Of a stretch of 64,000 nt of DNA, positions 16,649 to 24,993 are shown piece after piece (positions within the stretch are counted from its first letter, which is position 1; each line of letters begins with the position of its first letter). A program made the translations under genes and the position numbers. Source of the DNA: JAUSIF01 sp040901465. Its GTDB lineage: Bacteria > Pseudomonadota > Alphaproteobacteria > Rhizobiales > Xanthobacteraceae. The stretch covers positions 94,962 to 158,961 of the forward strand of contig JBBDYN010000020.1 of the NCBI GenBank assembly GCA_040901465.1. The letters run 5' to 3'. The notes below the pieces were generated by a model. It saw nothing but the letters and a program-made list of their open reading frames with translations. It had not been told where the DNA came from and ran no database searches.

Positions 16649-17839
16649 TCAGCGTGCGATGGCTGCCGCGAGGCGAGCGGCACCGTCAGCCGGCACTCGC
16701 TCGCCGCCGCGCAAGGCGCCCTTGATTACGCCGCCGCCCAAGACGCGGGCGCGTTCGCCCGCGGAGTCATAGATCACGCAAGCCTGGCCGGGCGCGACGC
16801 CCTCTTCACCGTCCTCGAGTTCGACTTCGACACCTGCTTCCGCGCAATAGAGCGTTGCCGGGCGCGGAGCGCGAGTGGAGCGAACGCGCACGAACACGGG
16901 CAGCCCGTCGCGCGCCGCCGCGTCGATCGGCCGGTCGCCAAGCCAGTTGACGTTTTCGATGCGGATGCGATGGACCTCAAGTGCCGAGCGCGGGCCGACC
17001 ACGACCTGCCGTCGCGCGGAATCGAGACGCACGACATAGAGCGGCTCGCCGGTGGCAACGCCGAGGCCGCGCCGCTGGCCGACCGTGTAGTGCACAATGC
17101 CAGGATGATTTCCGAGCACGCGCCCGTCGAGATGCACGATCTCGCCCGGCTCGGCGGCGTCGGGCCGCAGGCGGGCGATCAGATCGGTGTAGCGGCCGGT
17201 CGGCACGAAGCAGATGTCCTGGCTATCGTGCTTGTCGGCGACGGGCAAACCGAATTCATGTGCGAGCCCGCGCACCTCGGCCTTGGTGCGGCCGCCAAGC
17301 GGAAAGCGCAGAAAGTTGAGCTCCTCGGGCGTGGTCGCATAGAGAAAATAGCTCTGGTCGCGCTCGGGCTCGCGGGCGCGAAAGAGCGCGCGCCTGCCGC
17401 CCGCGAGGCGCCGGCTCTCGACGTAATGGCCGGTCGCAAGCGCGCGCGCGCCGAGATCGCGCGCGGTGTCGAGGAGATCGGCGAACTTGATGCACTGGTT
17501 GCAGGCGACGCACGGCACGGGGGTTTCGCCCGCGGCATAGCTCTCCATGAACGGCTCGATCACCGCGGCGCGGAAACGCGCCTCGTAATCGAGCACGTAA
17601 TGGGCGATGCCGAGCTTCGCCGCGACGGCGCGGGCATCGTGGATGTCGCGGCCGGCGCAACAGGCGCCCCTGCGCCGCGTCGCCTCGCCGTGATCGTAGA
17701 GCTGGAGGGTGATGCCGACGACGTCGTAGCGCGCGCGCTTCAGGAGTGCGGCGACCACGGACGAATCAACGCCGCCCGACATCGCGACGACGATGCGCGT
17801 CGCGTCGGGGCGTCCCTCGAGTTCCAGATCAAGGCTCAT
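16649..17839 (-). CDS. mnmA: tRNA-specific 2-thiouridylase MnmA
   Basis: Cytosolic enzyme that puts sulfur on U34 of tRNA-Lys, -Glu and -Gln, taking it from the sulfur relay and ATP. At 396 residues it is the normal family length. The PP-loop is VVAMSGGVDSSVVAALL near residues 17-33. One catalytic Cys lies in VPCVACNQCIKF; the other is expected in SQDICFVPTGRY. The C-terminal barrel domain includes VVVGPRSALEVHRI. ATG 17839 starts the gene; the upstream 270 bp to fliK hold an inverted repeat and no other gene. Confidence 0.97.
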   Translation of the reverse strand: MSLDLELEGRPDATRIVVAMSGGVDSSVVAALLKRARYDVVGITLQLYDHGEATRRRGACCAGRDIHDARAVAAKLGIAHYVLDYEARFRAAVIEPFMESYAAGETPVPCVACNQCIKFADLLDTARDLGARALATGHYVESRRLAGGRRALFRAREPERDQSYFLYATTPEELNFLRFPLGGRTKAEVRGLAHEFGLPVADKHDSQDICFVPTGRYTDLIARLRPDAAEPGEIVHLDGRVLGNHPGIVHYTVGQRRGLGVATGEPLYVVRLDSARRQVVVGPRSALEVHRIRIENVNWLGDRPIDAAARDGLPVFVRVRSTRAPRPATLYCAEAGVEVELEDGEEGVAPGQACVIYDSAGERARVLGGGVIKGALRGGERVPADGAARLAAAIAR

Positions 17840-17854
17840 GGCGTGTCCTTTTTG

Positions 17855-17890
17855 CCGAAGCGTCGCGGACTTCGCTCGACGACGCTTCGG
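17855..17890. repeat. Inverted repeat, 11-bp perfect arms, upstream of mnmA
   Basis: CCGAAGCGTCG (17855-17865) and CGACGCTTCGG (17880-17890) are exact reverse complements with a 14-nt spacer. It falls in the mnmA leader, 15 bp upstream of the start, so it could form an RNA hairpin near the ribosome site. It may equally be a dispersed REP-like repeat. Confidence 0.6.
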
Positions 17891-18054
17891 AAGCGGGCGG
17901 TCCCGCCGGCGCGGTCGTTATATGGGGACCGGCGATGCGGCGCAAAGGCGGGTCACCCGGCAAACCTTGCCGATCGGAACAATCATGCCGATGCAGAGTC
18001 GTGATGTGGCGCCAACTAAGTAATTGCTTTCGCGCATATTTTAAAGGCCAACAT

Positions 18055-18071
18055 TTGGCCCGCCGCTTGCT
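18055..18071 (+). promoter_or_regulatory. Sigma-54 (-24/-12) promoter upstream of fliK
   Basis: TTGGCCCGCCGCTTGCT has the required GG-N10-GC spacing (GG at 18057-18058, GC at 18069-18070) and matches consensus TGGCAC-N5-TTGC except at two bases. It ends 40 bp before the fliK start. AT-rich sequence just upstream (18014-18045) could take IHF or an activator. Flagellar hook genes of Caulobacter are sigma-54 dependent, which supports the call. Confidence 0.6.
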
Positions 18072-18110
18072 CCCTTCTCGCCGGATCGTCTTGTCCGTGA
18101 AGGGAATCCC

Positions 18111-19661
18111 GTGCCGAGCGTTGCCATCGTCCAATCGACCGAGCCCCGCCCGCAACCTGCGCCGGCCGCGCCGAGCCGCGGTACCGAGCCGTTTTCCGAT
18201 TTGCTCGACAGCGCCGCCAATGCGCGTAGCGGGCAGGACGAGGCGCCGCCGAAGCAGACCAAGCGCTCGGAACCGTCGGCGCCGCCCGCGCGTGGAAAAT
18301 CGCGCGCGGAGTCGGTGGCGCGCGGCGACACGCCCGGGAAGGCGTGCGCGGACGAGACGCGCGGCCAGGACGCGCCGGAGTGCGTTTCCGGCGAGCAAAC
18401 CGTTTTCTCGATTGAAGACGGCGATGCGCCCGAGGCCGGCAATGCCGATGCGGACGCGCCGAAGGCAACAACGATTGCAACGTCGGTGACCGGAGAGACG
18501 GAAATTGCCGAGAACGTAGCCGCGACCGGCATCACGGAAGTCGACACGGACACGCCGGTCGGCGACCAAGAGACTGCGGACAATCCGGACGGCGAAGCCG
18601 AGGTTGCCGGTACTATGCCTTTAGAGGCCATCGCCGTCGTGAAAAACGTCGCACCCGACGCGCCGGTTGAAATTGCCACGACTGCCGTCGCGCCGGAGGG
18701 CGAGGCACAGATCGCACCGTCGAACACGCCGAAAGCGACCGCCACACCAGCAGATGCGGAAGCCGCGCCGCCTACTGCCGTCGCGGCGCCGCAGGTTGCG
18801 ACGACAAAATCCGCACCGACGATTGTGACCGATCAATCAGCCGAGGCGGAGCCTGTGAGCCTTGAGCCGGTACAGGCAAACAACAGCCGCACTGCCAACA
18901 CGAACTCGACGCAAACCCAAACGCCGCAGCCGGCGCCGACGCAGCCAACAGCGACAATTCCGGCCGACGCCAAGTCAGCCGCCACGAGCGATCCCGATTC
19001 GCAATTCCCGCAGCAACCCACTGCTCCACAAGCCGATCAATTGAAGCCGCAGCAGGCGAATGCTTCACGTCCGCCTGAAGCGCCCAGTCTCCCGGCACCT
19101 ACCGCTGACGCTTCCGCGCCCAAGATTCAGATCAACACGGCGGCGCCAGCCGTTACGCCCGAGCCCGTACGGGCGCTCGCGGCGAGCCTCAATCCTGCGA
19201 GCCTGCACGCGGCGAACGTCAATGAGCCGAATCCGGTGCCGCTCACCGGAACCGCGCTTGCCGTCGAGATCGTCAGCCGCATGCGCGACGGCCTGAAGCG
19301 GTTCGATATCCGCCTCGATCCGCCGGAACTTGGGCGCGTCGATGTGCGGCTTGAAGTCGACCGCAACGGCCATGCCACGACGCGGCTCACGGTCGACCGG
19401 CCGGAAACGCTCGATCTCCTGCAGCGCGATGCGCGCGGGCTGGAACGGGCGCTGCAACAGGCCGGCCTGAAGACCGATCAGGGCGGCCTTGAATTCACGC
19501 TGCGGCAGCAGACGAATGACGCGGCGACTGACGGCCGTCCCGGCTCGTCTGAGCCGCGGCCCGATCTTCTTGCCGGCGATGAGGTCGAGCGGATCGAAGC
19601 AGTGATCGAAGGCTACAGGTCCGCCGCGCACGCGCGCGGCGGCGTGGATATCCGGATCTAG
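18111..19661 (+). CDS. fliK: Flagellar hook-length control protein FliK
   Basis: Protein of 516 residues that measures hook length and switches export specificity. The first ~360 residues are low-complexity, rich in Ala, Pro, Thr, Glu and Gln, as usual for the secreted ruler part. The conserved C-terminal Flg_hook domain (about 380-470) contains FDIRLDPPELGRVDVRLEVD followed by GHATTRLTVDRPETLDLLQR, which is diagnostic. The start is GTG 18111, preceded by AAGGGA. It is followed 9 bp later by flgD and preceded by a sigma-54-type promoter. Confidence 0.92.
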   Translation: MPSVAIVQSTEPRPQPAPAAPSRGTEPFSDLLDSAANARSGQDEAPPKQTKRSEPSAPPARGKSRAESVARGDTPGKACADETRGQDAPECVSGEQTVFSIEDGDAPEAGNADADAPKATTIATSVTGETEIAENVAATGITEVDTDTPVGDQETADNPDGEAEVAGTMPLEAIAVVKNVAPDAPVEIATTAVAPEGEAQIAPSNTPKATATPADAEAAPPTAVAAPQVATTKSAPTIVTDQSAEAEPVSLEPVQANNSRTANTNSTQTQTPQPAPTQPTATIPADAKSAATSDPDSQFPQQPTAPQADQLKPQQANASRPPEAPSLPAPTADASAPKIQINTAAPAVTPEPVRALAASLNPASLHAANVNEPNPVPLTGTALAVEIVSRMRDGLKRFDIRLDPPELGRVDVRLEVDRNGHATTRLTVDRPETLDLLQRDARGLERALQQAGLKTDQGGLEFTLRQQTNDAATDGRPGSSEPRPDLLAGDEVERIEAVIEGYRSAAHARGGVDIRI

Positions 19662-19670
19662 GAGCGCGCC

Positions 19671-20405
19671 ATGGCGATCGAAGCCGTCAGTGGGGTCGGT
19701 TCCAGCACGAGCGGCACGGCGACAAGCCGTGCAATGCTCACCGACAATTTCGAGACGTTCCTCACGCTGCTGACGACGCAGCTGCAGAACCAGAATCCGC
19801 TCGAGCCGCTCGACACCAACCAGTTCACCCAGCAGCTCGTTTCGTTCGCCGGCGTGGAACAACAGCTCCGCACCAACGACAATCTCGAGGCGCTAGTGAA
19901 GCTGTCCAAGGTCGGCCAGCAGGCGACGGCGCTGAGCTTCGTCGGACTGCACGTCACCGCCGAGGGCTCGACCAGCGAACTGCGCGATGGCCTCGCGGTC
20001 TGGTACCTGTCGTCGCCGGGCCCGGCGCAGGCGACGATCTCGGTCCAAGATGCAAATGGCAGCACGGTATTCACGGAGACGAAGACGCTCGATACGGGAA
20101 CGCAGCCCTATCAATGGAACGGACGCACCTCGACCGGCTCCATTGCGCCGGCCGGCAGTTACAAGATCACGGTCACGGCGAAGGACGCGTCGGGCCAGCC
20201 GGTGACGGTGGGAACAAGCTTCTCCGGCGTCGTGGATCAGGTCGACGTGTCCGGCGACGAGCCGCTGCTGCTCATCGGCGCAACTCTGATCACAATGGAT
20301 CAAATTCGTTCAGTGCAACGCCTGGTGCCTGCACCCGGCACGGAGACGCCGGACAACCCCGACAACCCAGACAATCCGCCAGATTCGGAAACCCCGAGCA
20401 CCTGA
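19671..20405 (+). CDS. flgD: Flagellar hook capping protein FlgD
   Basis: Hook assembly scaffold of 244 residues that caps the growing hook and lets FlgE subunits polymerise. The N-terminal domain has FLTLLTTQLQNQNPLEPLDT and NQFTQQLVSFAGVEQQLRTN, the FlgD signature. The middle carries a FlgD Ig-like domain (QPYQWNGRTSTGSIAPAGSY). The C-terminus is a Pro/Asn/Asp repeat tail (PDNPDNPDNPPD), not usual for the family. It is 9 bp after fliK, same operon. Confidence 0.95.
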   Translation: MAIEAVSGVGSSTSGTATSRAMLTDNFETFLTLLTTQLQNQNPLEPLDTNQFTQQLVSFAGVEQQLRTNDNLEALVKLSKVGQQATALSFVGLHVTAEGSTSELRDGLAVWYLSSPGPAQATISVQDANGSTVFTETKTLDTGTQPYQWNGRTSTGSIAPAGSYKITVTAKDASGQPVTVGTSFSGVVDQVDVSGDEPLLLIGATLITMDQIRSVQRLVPAPGTETPDNPDNPDNPPDSETPST

Positions 20406-20552
20406 CACGAACTCATTCGGCCGACCGTTTCTCTCCGGCCGTTAACCAATGCTTTCGTTTCTGCGCAAGGTTTTGGAAAGGGATACTTAGGGAAATGTTC
20501 ATGCCTCGCCACTACGGTCGCACCATTATTGGTGTGTCGAGTGAGCGTACGC

Positions 20553-20828
20553 ATGACCGAGCCTCAACGCCCGAAGGTCAAATACGTCATCGGGCCGGAC
20601 GGTAGTCCGCTGACCATTGCCGATCTGCCGCCGCCGAATACGAGGCGGTGGGTGATCCGGCGCAAGGCCGAGGTCGTCGCGGCCGTGCGCGGTGGGCTGT
20701 TGTCGCTCGAGGAAGCCTGTCAGCGCTACACGCTGACAGTGGAAGAGTTTCTCGCCTGGCAGCAGTCGATCGACAAGCACGGTCTTGCCGGTTTGCGCAC
20801 GACGCGCATTCAGCAGTACCGGCAGTAA
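20553..20828 (+). CDS. sciP: CtrA inhibitor SciP (DUF1153)
   Basis: Small protein of 91 residues that binds the master cell-cycle regulator CtrA and blocks its activation of target promoters in Caulobacter. It contains the nearly invariant KVKYVIGPDGSPLTIADLP and WVIRRKAEVVAAVRGGLLS, a helix-turn-helix region, and ends GLAGLRTTRIQQYR. I chose ATG 20553; upstream GTG/TTG codons would add eight residues not seen in homologues. It follows flgD by 147 bp, consistent with CtrA's control of motility. A TTAACC half-site lies at 20442-20447. Confidence 0.93.
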   Translation: MTEPQRPKVKYVIGPDGSPLTIADLPPPNTRRWVIRRKAEVVAAVRGGLLSLEEACQRYTLTVEEFLAWQQSIDKHGLAGLRTTRIQQYRQ

Positions 20829-20849
20829 CGCCGCGCGCAGCGGGTGCGT

Positions 20850-21698
20850 TCAGCTTCCCGCCAATCGCAAAATCAGAATTCCTCCGACAATGAGCACGAG
20901 CGCGACCCAGCGCTTGGGTCCGAACGGCTCGCCGAACAAGACTGCGCCGAGGATCGCCGCGAACAACACCGAGGTTTCGCGTAGCGCGGCGACGAGGCCG
21001 ATGGGTGCCAGCGTCATCGCCCATAGCGCGATCGCGTAGGAAGCGAGCGCAAGGGCGCCGCCGCCGAGCGCGAACAGCCATGCCTTGCGGAGTTCCTCGA
21101 CGAAGCGCGCGCCGCGAAACGCGAGCATCAACGGAAACAGCAGGATCGCGGTCGCGGCGAGCATCCAGGCGACATAGACGACGCCGCTGCCCGTGACACG
21201 TGCGCCAAGACCATCAATCAGCGTGTAAATGACGATGATGCCGGTGTTTGTGAGCGCGCCCGCTGCGGTCGCGCCGGTGAGGCCGCCGCGCGCGAGCGCA
21301 TCGGCGGAAAGTGCTACGATCCCGACCGCGATCGCGATCACCGCAAGCCAGCCATTGAAGCCGAGCGTCTCGCCGATCAGGAGAAAGGCGAGAAGCGCGG
21401 TCGCTGGAGGCGCTGTACCGCGCGTCAACGGGTAGGCGACGCCGAGATCGGCGGAGCGATAGGCGAAGGCAACCAAGGCGAAATAGGCCACATGGATCAC
21501 GGCAGAGGCGGCGATATAGGGCCACGCCGCGGCTGGTGGAGCGGGCAGTGCCGCGATCAGGGGCAGCGCGACGAGCCCGGCGCCGATCGCAACCAGGGCC
21601 GCAGCCGAGAACTTGTCCTGCTGTGCCTTGATCAGCGCGTTCCAACTCGCATGGATCAGGGCGCCGAGGAGCACGGCGGCGAGGACAAAGCTGGTCAA
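20850..21698 (-). CDS. EamA/DMT family membrane transporter
   Basis: Ten-helix drug/metabolite transporter of 282 residues made of two EamA repeats. The first half has ALIHASWNALIKAQQDKFSA; the second ends with the repeat-typical LGAVLFGEPFGPKRWVALVL. Such proteins export amino acids, nucleotides or other metabolites; the substrate is not predictable. The start is a TTG at 21698, since the first helix must be included and no ATG precedes it. It is convergent with sciP and divergent from the next gene. Confidence 0.85.
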   Translation of the reverse strand: MTSFVLAAVLLGALIHASWNALIKAQQDKFSAAALVAIGAGLVALPLIAALPAPPAAAWPYIAASAVIHVAYFALVAFAYRSADLGVAYPLTRGTAPPATALLAFLLIGETLGFNGWLAVIAIAVGIVALSADALARGGLTGATAAGALTNTGIIVIYTLIDGLGARVTGSGVVYVAWMLAATAILLFPLMLAFRGARFVEELRKAWLFALGGGALALASYAIALWAMTLAPIGLVAALRETSVLFAAILGAVLFGEPFGPKRWVALVLIVGGILILRLAGS

Positions 21699-21821
21699 GA
21701 GATGCGGTCCATCGAGTCGGCGGGCAGGGCACTTCTATAGGCGTCCAGGGCGGCTTTGTCGCGCGGGTGCGGCCTTTCCGGCATTGCGGCGCGGGCTTAT
21801 GCTGCATTTTGGACGGGAACC

Positions 21822-22382
21822 ATGGACGATTCCGGTAGCGCGAAGACGCCGAAGAAGCCGCTGCGCGAGGCGGTGCGGTCGGCGCGGATCGAGGCCGCGG
21901 AGCGGTCCGCGGTCATCGTGGAATTGCGCGACGCGGAAGCCGCGCGGCTGGAAATGCTGAACGACGCGCTCGAGCCCGTGTTCGCGGAAATCCCGGCCGA
22001 GCATCTCGAGCAATTCGATCGCGGACTCACCGGCGGCTCGCAGCCGCGGCTCTGGATCGACATGGTCGCGCACGTGGCTATGGGGCGCGACAAGCGCACC
22101 TACCGGCTCCTTCAGGACACGGTGCATGGGCGGCGCGTACTGGCGGAATCGCTCGACATGCAGCCGATCGTCGCGGCGGTCACGCGCTACGTGGCGCGGC
22201 GGCTCGTGGCGCGCGAGCAGATGATCGCGGGCATGGCGTCTGAGCGGCCCGAGGGAGGAACGCGCATCTGGTCGAAGATCGCGACGCTCGCGGCCAGCAG
22301 GCGCCTCCTCACTTGGCTATTGTTTCTTCTCGGCATTGGAATCGGCGTCCTCGCGACGCTGATCGCAATGCGGGCCGGCTAA
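21822..22382 (+). CDS. Conserved hypothetical protein with C-terminal membrane anchor
   Basis: Protein of 186 residues that I do not recognise by function. The N-terminal part is charged and helical (AAERSAVIVELRDAEAARLE), the middle has GGSQPRLWIDMVAHVAMGRD and TYRLLQDTVHGRRVLAES, and the last ~25 residues form one hydrophobic helix (LLTWLLFLLGIGIGVLATLI), so it is a tail-anchored inner-membrane protein. The start ATG 21822 begins MDDSGSAKTPKK. It overlaps the convergent phosphoesterase gene by 4 bp. Confidence 0.75.
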   Translation: MDDSGSAKTPKKPLREAVRSARIEAAERSAVIVELRDAEAARLEMLNDALEPVFAEIPAEHLEQFDRGLTGGSQPRLWIDMVAHVAMGRDKRTYRLLQDTVHGRRVLAESLDMQPIVAAVTRYVARRLVAREQMIAGMASERPEGGTRIWSKIATLAASRRLLTWLLFLLGIGIGVLATLIAMRAG

Positions 22383-23269
22383 ACACGCTCGATCAATTGG
22401 GTGCGCGCCAGCGTGGCAACTTTGCCACCGGCGCCCAGCCCGCGGGCTTCCATCTCGCAAGTCCAGCCGCCGGGTTTTCCGCCAATCCGATAGAGATTGT
22501 ACGCGGCGGCGCCATGCTTGTCGCCGAATGGCGCCGACGCCGATGGAACCTGCAAGACCGGAATCGAGCGGCTTGGCCCGGGTATTTCGTTGCGTGCGGC
22601 CTTGTGGTCGTGACCGGAGAGTATCAATTCTGCGCCGCGCCGAGCGATGACCGCGCGGAAAGATTCCGCATCCTCGAGGCGCCGCAGCCAAGACCTGACG
22701 CCCGCGGGCGGATGATGAATGAGGACGATGCGGAAACACTGCTGCGCCGGGAGTTCGGCGAGCAGCGCATCGAACCGCGCGAGTTGTTCGCTGCCAAGCC
22801 GTCCGGTAGCGAAGAACGGCAGCGTCGGCACCGCTGTCGACAATCCGACGATCGCGATGGGCCCGCGCCGGCGCAGGAACGGAAACGGAAAATTGGTCGG
22901 CCGGTCACCGGCCAGATATTCGCGCCACGCGGAGAAAAACATTTTCTCACTGCCGCGGACGTAGGCGTCGTGATTGCCGGGGATGACGCTGACGCGGTCC
23001 GGCGTGCCCAGGCGCGCTAAAAATTCACGCCCCTGCCGATACTCGCCCGGCAGCGAGAGATTGGCCAGATCTCCCGTCATCGCGACGTGGTCCGGCTCGG
23101 CGGCCGCGATATCGCGCAGGATAGTGTCGAGCACGTCGCGCCGGTGGTGCGCGCCGCGGCGAAGCTGCCAGTTGAGATAGCCGGTGATGCGCTTGCCGAT
23201 CAGTTCGGCGGGGCGGGGCTTCGGCAGCGGCGCCAAATGTGGATCGGAAAGATGAGCGAGGACGAACAT
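22379..23269 (-). CDS. Metallophosphoesterase (calcineurin-like)
   Basis: Dinuclear-metal phosphoesterase of 296 residues. All metal motifs are present in order: LSDPHLAP (DxH), MTGDLAN (GDxx), IPGNHDAY (GNHD), LIHHPPA and LSGHDHKA (GHxH). The layout is that of cyclic-nucleotide or nucleotide/lipid phosphodiesterases of the CpdA type. Substrate unknown. It is preceded by mbfA 6 bp upstream on the same strand, so they may share a transcript. Confidence 0.88.
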   Translation of the reverse strand: MFVLAHLSDPHLAPLPKPRPAELIGKRITGYLNWQLRRGAHHRRDVLDTILRDIAAAEPDHVAMTGDLANLSLPGEYRQGREFLARLGTPDRVSVIPGNHDAYVRGSEKMFFSAWREYLAGDRPTNFPFPFLRRRGPIAIVGLSTAVPTLPFFATGRLGSEQLARFDALLAELPAQQCFRIVLIHHPPAGVRSWLRRLEDAESFRAVIARRGAELILSGHDHKAARNEIPGPSRSIPVLQVPSASAPFGDKHGAAAYNLYRIGGKPGGWTCEMEARGLGAGGKVATLARTQLIERV

Positions 23270-23275
23270 GGAGCG

Positions 23276-24232
23276 CTAGGCGCTTCCTATAAGGATGCCG
23301 GCGAGAAATACGATTGTCCCGCCGACGATGATCTGGAACGTGGCGTTGAGAAACGGCGTATCCATATAGCGCCAGCGGATCCAGGAGATCGCGAGCAACT
23401 CGACGACTACGACCGCAACGGCGACGGCGGTTGCAATCCAGAAATCCGGAATGAGATAGGGCAGCGTGTGGCCGACCCCGCCGATGGTGGTCATCACGCC
23501 GGTCACGGTGCCGCGAATCCAGGGCGCGCCGCGGCCGGTGAGTGAACCATCGTCGGAAGCCGCCTCGGCGAACCCCATGGAGATGCCGGCGCCGACCGAA
23601 GCGGCCATGCCGACGAGAAATGTCTCCCAGGTCGAATGGGTAGCAAAGGCGGCGGCGAAAAGCGGCGCAAGCGTCGAGACCGAGCCGTCCATGAGGCCGA
23701 TCAGTCCGGGCTGCACGTACTGAAGCAGGAACATACGGCGGGCGGTTTCATCTTCTCTTGCGCGCGCGTCCTTGGTGAGAATTTTCTCACCCAGTTTTTC
23801 GGCCAAGTCCTCGTGGCGGTCTTCGGCCTCGGCGAGGCGGATCAGGAGTTCGCGGATGGAAGCGTCGCGCGTGGTTTCCGCCGCCTTGCGGTAGAAGCGT
23901 GCTGTTTCGTATTCCATGTTCGCGGCGTACTTGCGCACTTCCTTCAGCCCCAGCGGGCGGACCAGCCAGAGCGGCCTGTGGCGGACAAAACCCTGCACAT
24001 CCTGGCGCCGGAGCAGCGGCAGGTATTCGCCGAATTTCTCGCGGTATAGATCGAACAACATGGTGCGGTGGCGTATCTCCTCCGCCGCCATCTCTTCGAA
24101 GACTTTGGCGGAGTCGGGAAACTGCTCGCGCAGTCCCTCGGCAAAGCCGAGATAGATGCGGCTGTCTTCCTCCTCGTTGGAAATCGACAAGGCGAGGATT
24201 TCCTGTTCGGTCAGATCGGAGAATCGCTTCAT
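23276..24232 (-). CDS. mbfA: Membrane-bound ferritin-like iron exporter MbfA
   Basis: Fusion of an N-terminal ferritin/rubrerythrin-like di-iron domain (about 1-160) and a C-terminal VIT1/CCC1-type membrane domain (about 170-318), the MbfA architecture known from Bradyrhizobium and Agrobacterium, where it exports iron. Iron ligands are supplied by Glu in ISNEEEDSRIYLGFAE, EEIRHRTMLFD, NMEYETARFY and EAEDRHEDLAEK. The membrane half has GLIGLMDGSVSTLAPLFAA and AASVGAGISMGFAEAASDDG. In Bradyrhizobium the gene is controlled by Irr; I saw no clear Irr box upstream. Confidence 0.9.
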   Translation of the reverse strand: MKRFSDLTEQEILALSISNEEEDSRIYLGFAEGLREQFPDSAKVFEEMAAEEIRHRTMLFDLYREKFGEYLPLLRRQDVQGFVRHRPLWLVRPLGLKEVRKYAANMEYETARFYRKAAETTRDASIRELLIRLAEAEDRHEDLAEKLGEKILTKDARAREDETARRMFLLQYVQPGLIGLMDGSVSTLAPLFAAAFATHSTWETFLVGMAASVGAGISMGFAEAASDDGSLTGRGAPWIRGTVTGVMTTIGGVGHTLPYLIPDFWIATAVAVAVVVVELLAISWIRWRYMDTPFLNATFQIIVGGTIVFLAGILIGSA

Positions 24233-24348
24233 GGCTGGCTCATTTGGCTGGCGAAGCTTGATCCTTCATAGCGCGGATCGTGCAAAGTTTCTCAATACAT
24301 TGGTGCCACGCTCAAGTGCGAATCGAACCGCGATTTTCGGGCTTGCCG

Positions 24349-24795
24349 ATGCTGAATCGCCTATTGCATTTCTACTGGGGCTTCGCGCGCGGGCTCACGG
24401 TCGGCGTGCGCGGCGCGGTGCTGGACGGGAACGGCAAGGTGCTCCTCGTGCGGCACGGCTACGCGCCGGGCTGGCATTTGCCGGGCGGCGGGGTGGAGCC
24501 GGGGGAGTCGTTCGCCGACGCGCTCGCGCGCGAGTTGGAAGAGGAAGGGAACGTCGTGTTGAAGGGCGTTCCGCAATTGCACGGCGTGTTCCAGAACATC
24601 GGCGTCTCGCGGCGCGATCATGTAGCGGTGTTCATCGTGCGCGAATTCGAGTGGAAGGGACCGAAGCCGCCGGGAATAGAAATTCGCGAAGCGGCATTCT
24701 TCCCCGTTGGCCAACTAGCCGACGGGGCGACAACGGGTACAAGGCGGCGGCTGGAGGAAATTCTGCACGGCGCGGCGACGAGCGCGCTCTGGTGA
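24349..24795 (+). CDS. Nudix hydrolase
   Basis: Pyrophosphohydrolase of 148 residues. The Nudix box reads GGGVEPGESFADALARELEE followed by EGNV, matching GX5EX7REUXEEXGU with all catalytic Glu present. It acts on a nucleoside diphosphate linked to another moiety; the substrate is unknown. I chose ATG 24349 (MLNRLLHFYWGFARG), leaving out 23 upstream codons without family character. It is divergent from mbfA. The ~200 bp after it hold no gene that I can support. Confidence 0.85.
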   Translation: MLNRLLHFYWGFARGLTVGVRGAVLDGNGKVLLVRHGYAPGWHLPGGGVEPGESFADALARELEEEGNVVLKGVPQLHGVFQNIGVSRRDHVAVFIVREFEWKGPKPPGIEIREAAFFPVGQLADGATTGTRRRLEEILHGAATSALW

Positions 24796-24993
24796 GCGGG
24801 CGGCAGGCTCTTCAAGCTGGTTGAGAGAAGCTATTCGCAGGGCGATTCAATCGGACGTCGTGACTTGCGCGAACCCGTCTTGGCGCCGGGGACGAATTCT
24901 TGAGTCTTTTCATTGGCGTGGAGCCGTCCGCGCGAGCTCGGACGCCGCGTCTGCGGACTTCCGAGATCGGATCGGCGCAGTTGAGAACTTGAT

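Noticed and set aside
16970..18004. Plus-strand frame of 344 codons
   Set aside because: Antisense to mnmA, which has a full set of catalytic motifs.
20418..20441. CGGCCG...CGGCCG hairpin after flgD as a terminator
   Set aside because: The stem is only 6 bp with a 12-nt loop and no T-run; sciP may be read from the same transcript.
24233..24348. Irr-box upstream of mbfA
   Set aside because: mbfA is Irr-controlled in Bradyrhizobium, but I saw no convincing palindromic Irr motif in this short gap.
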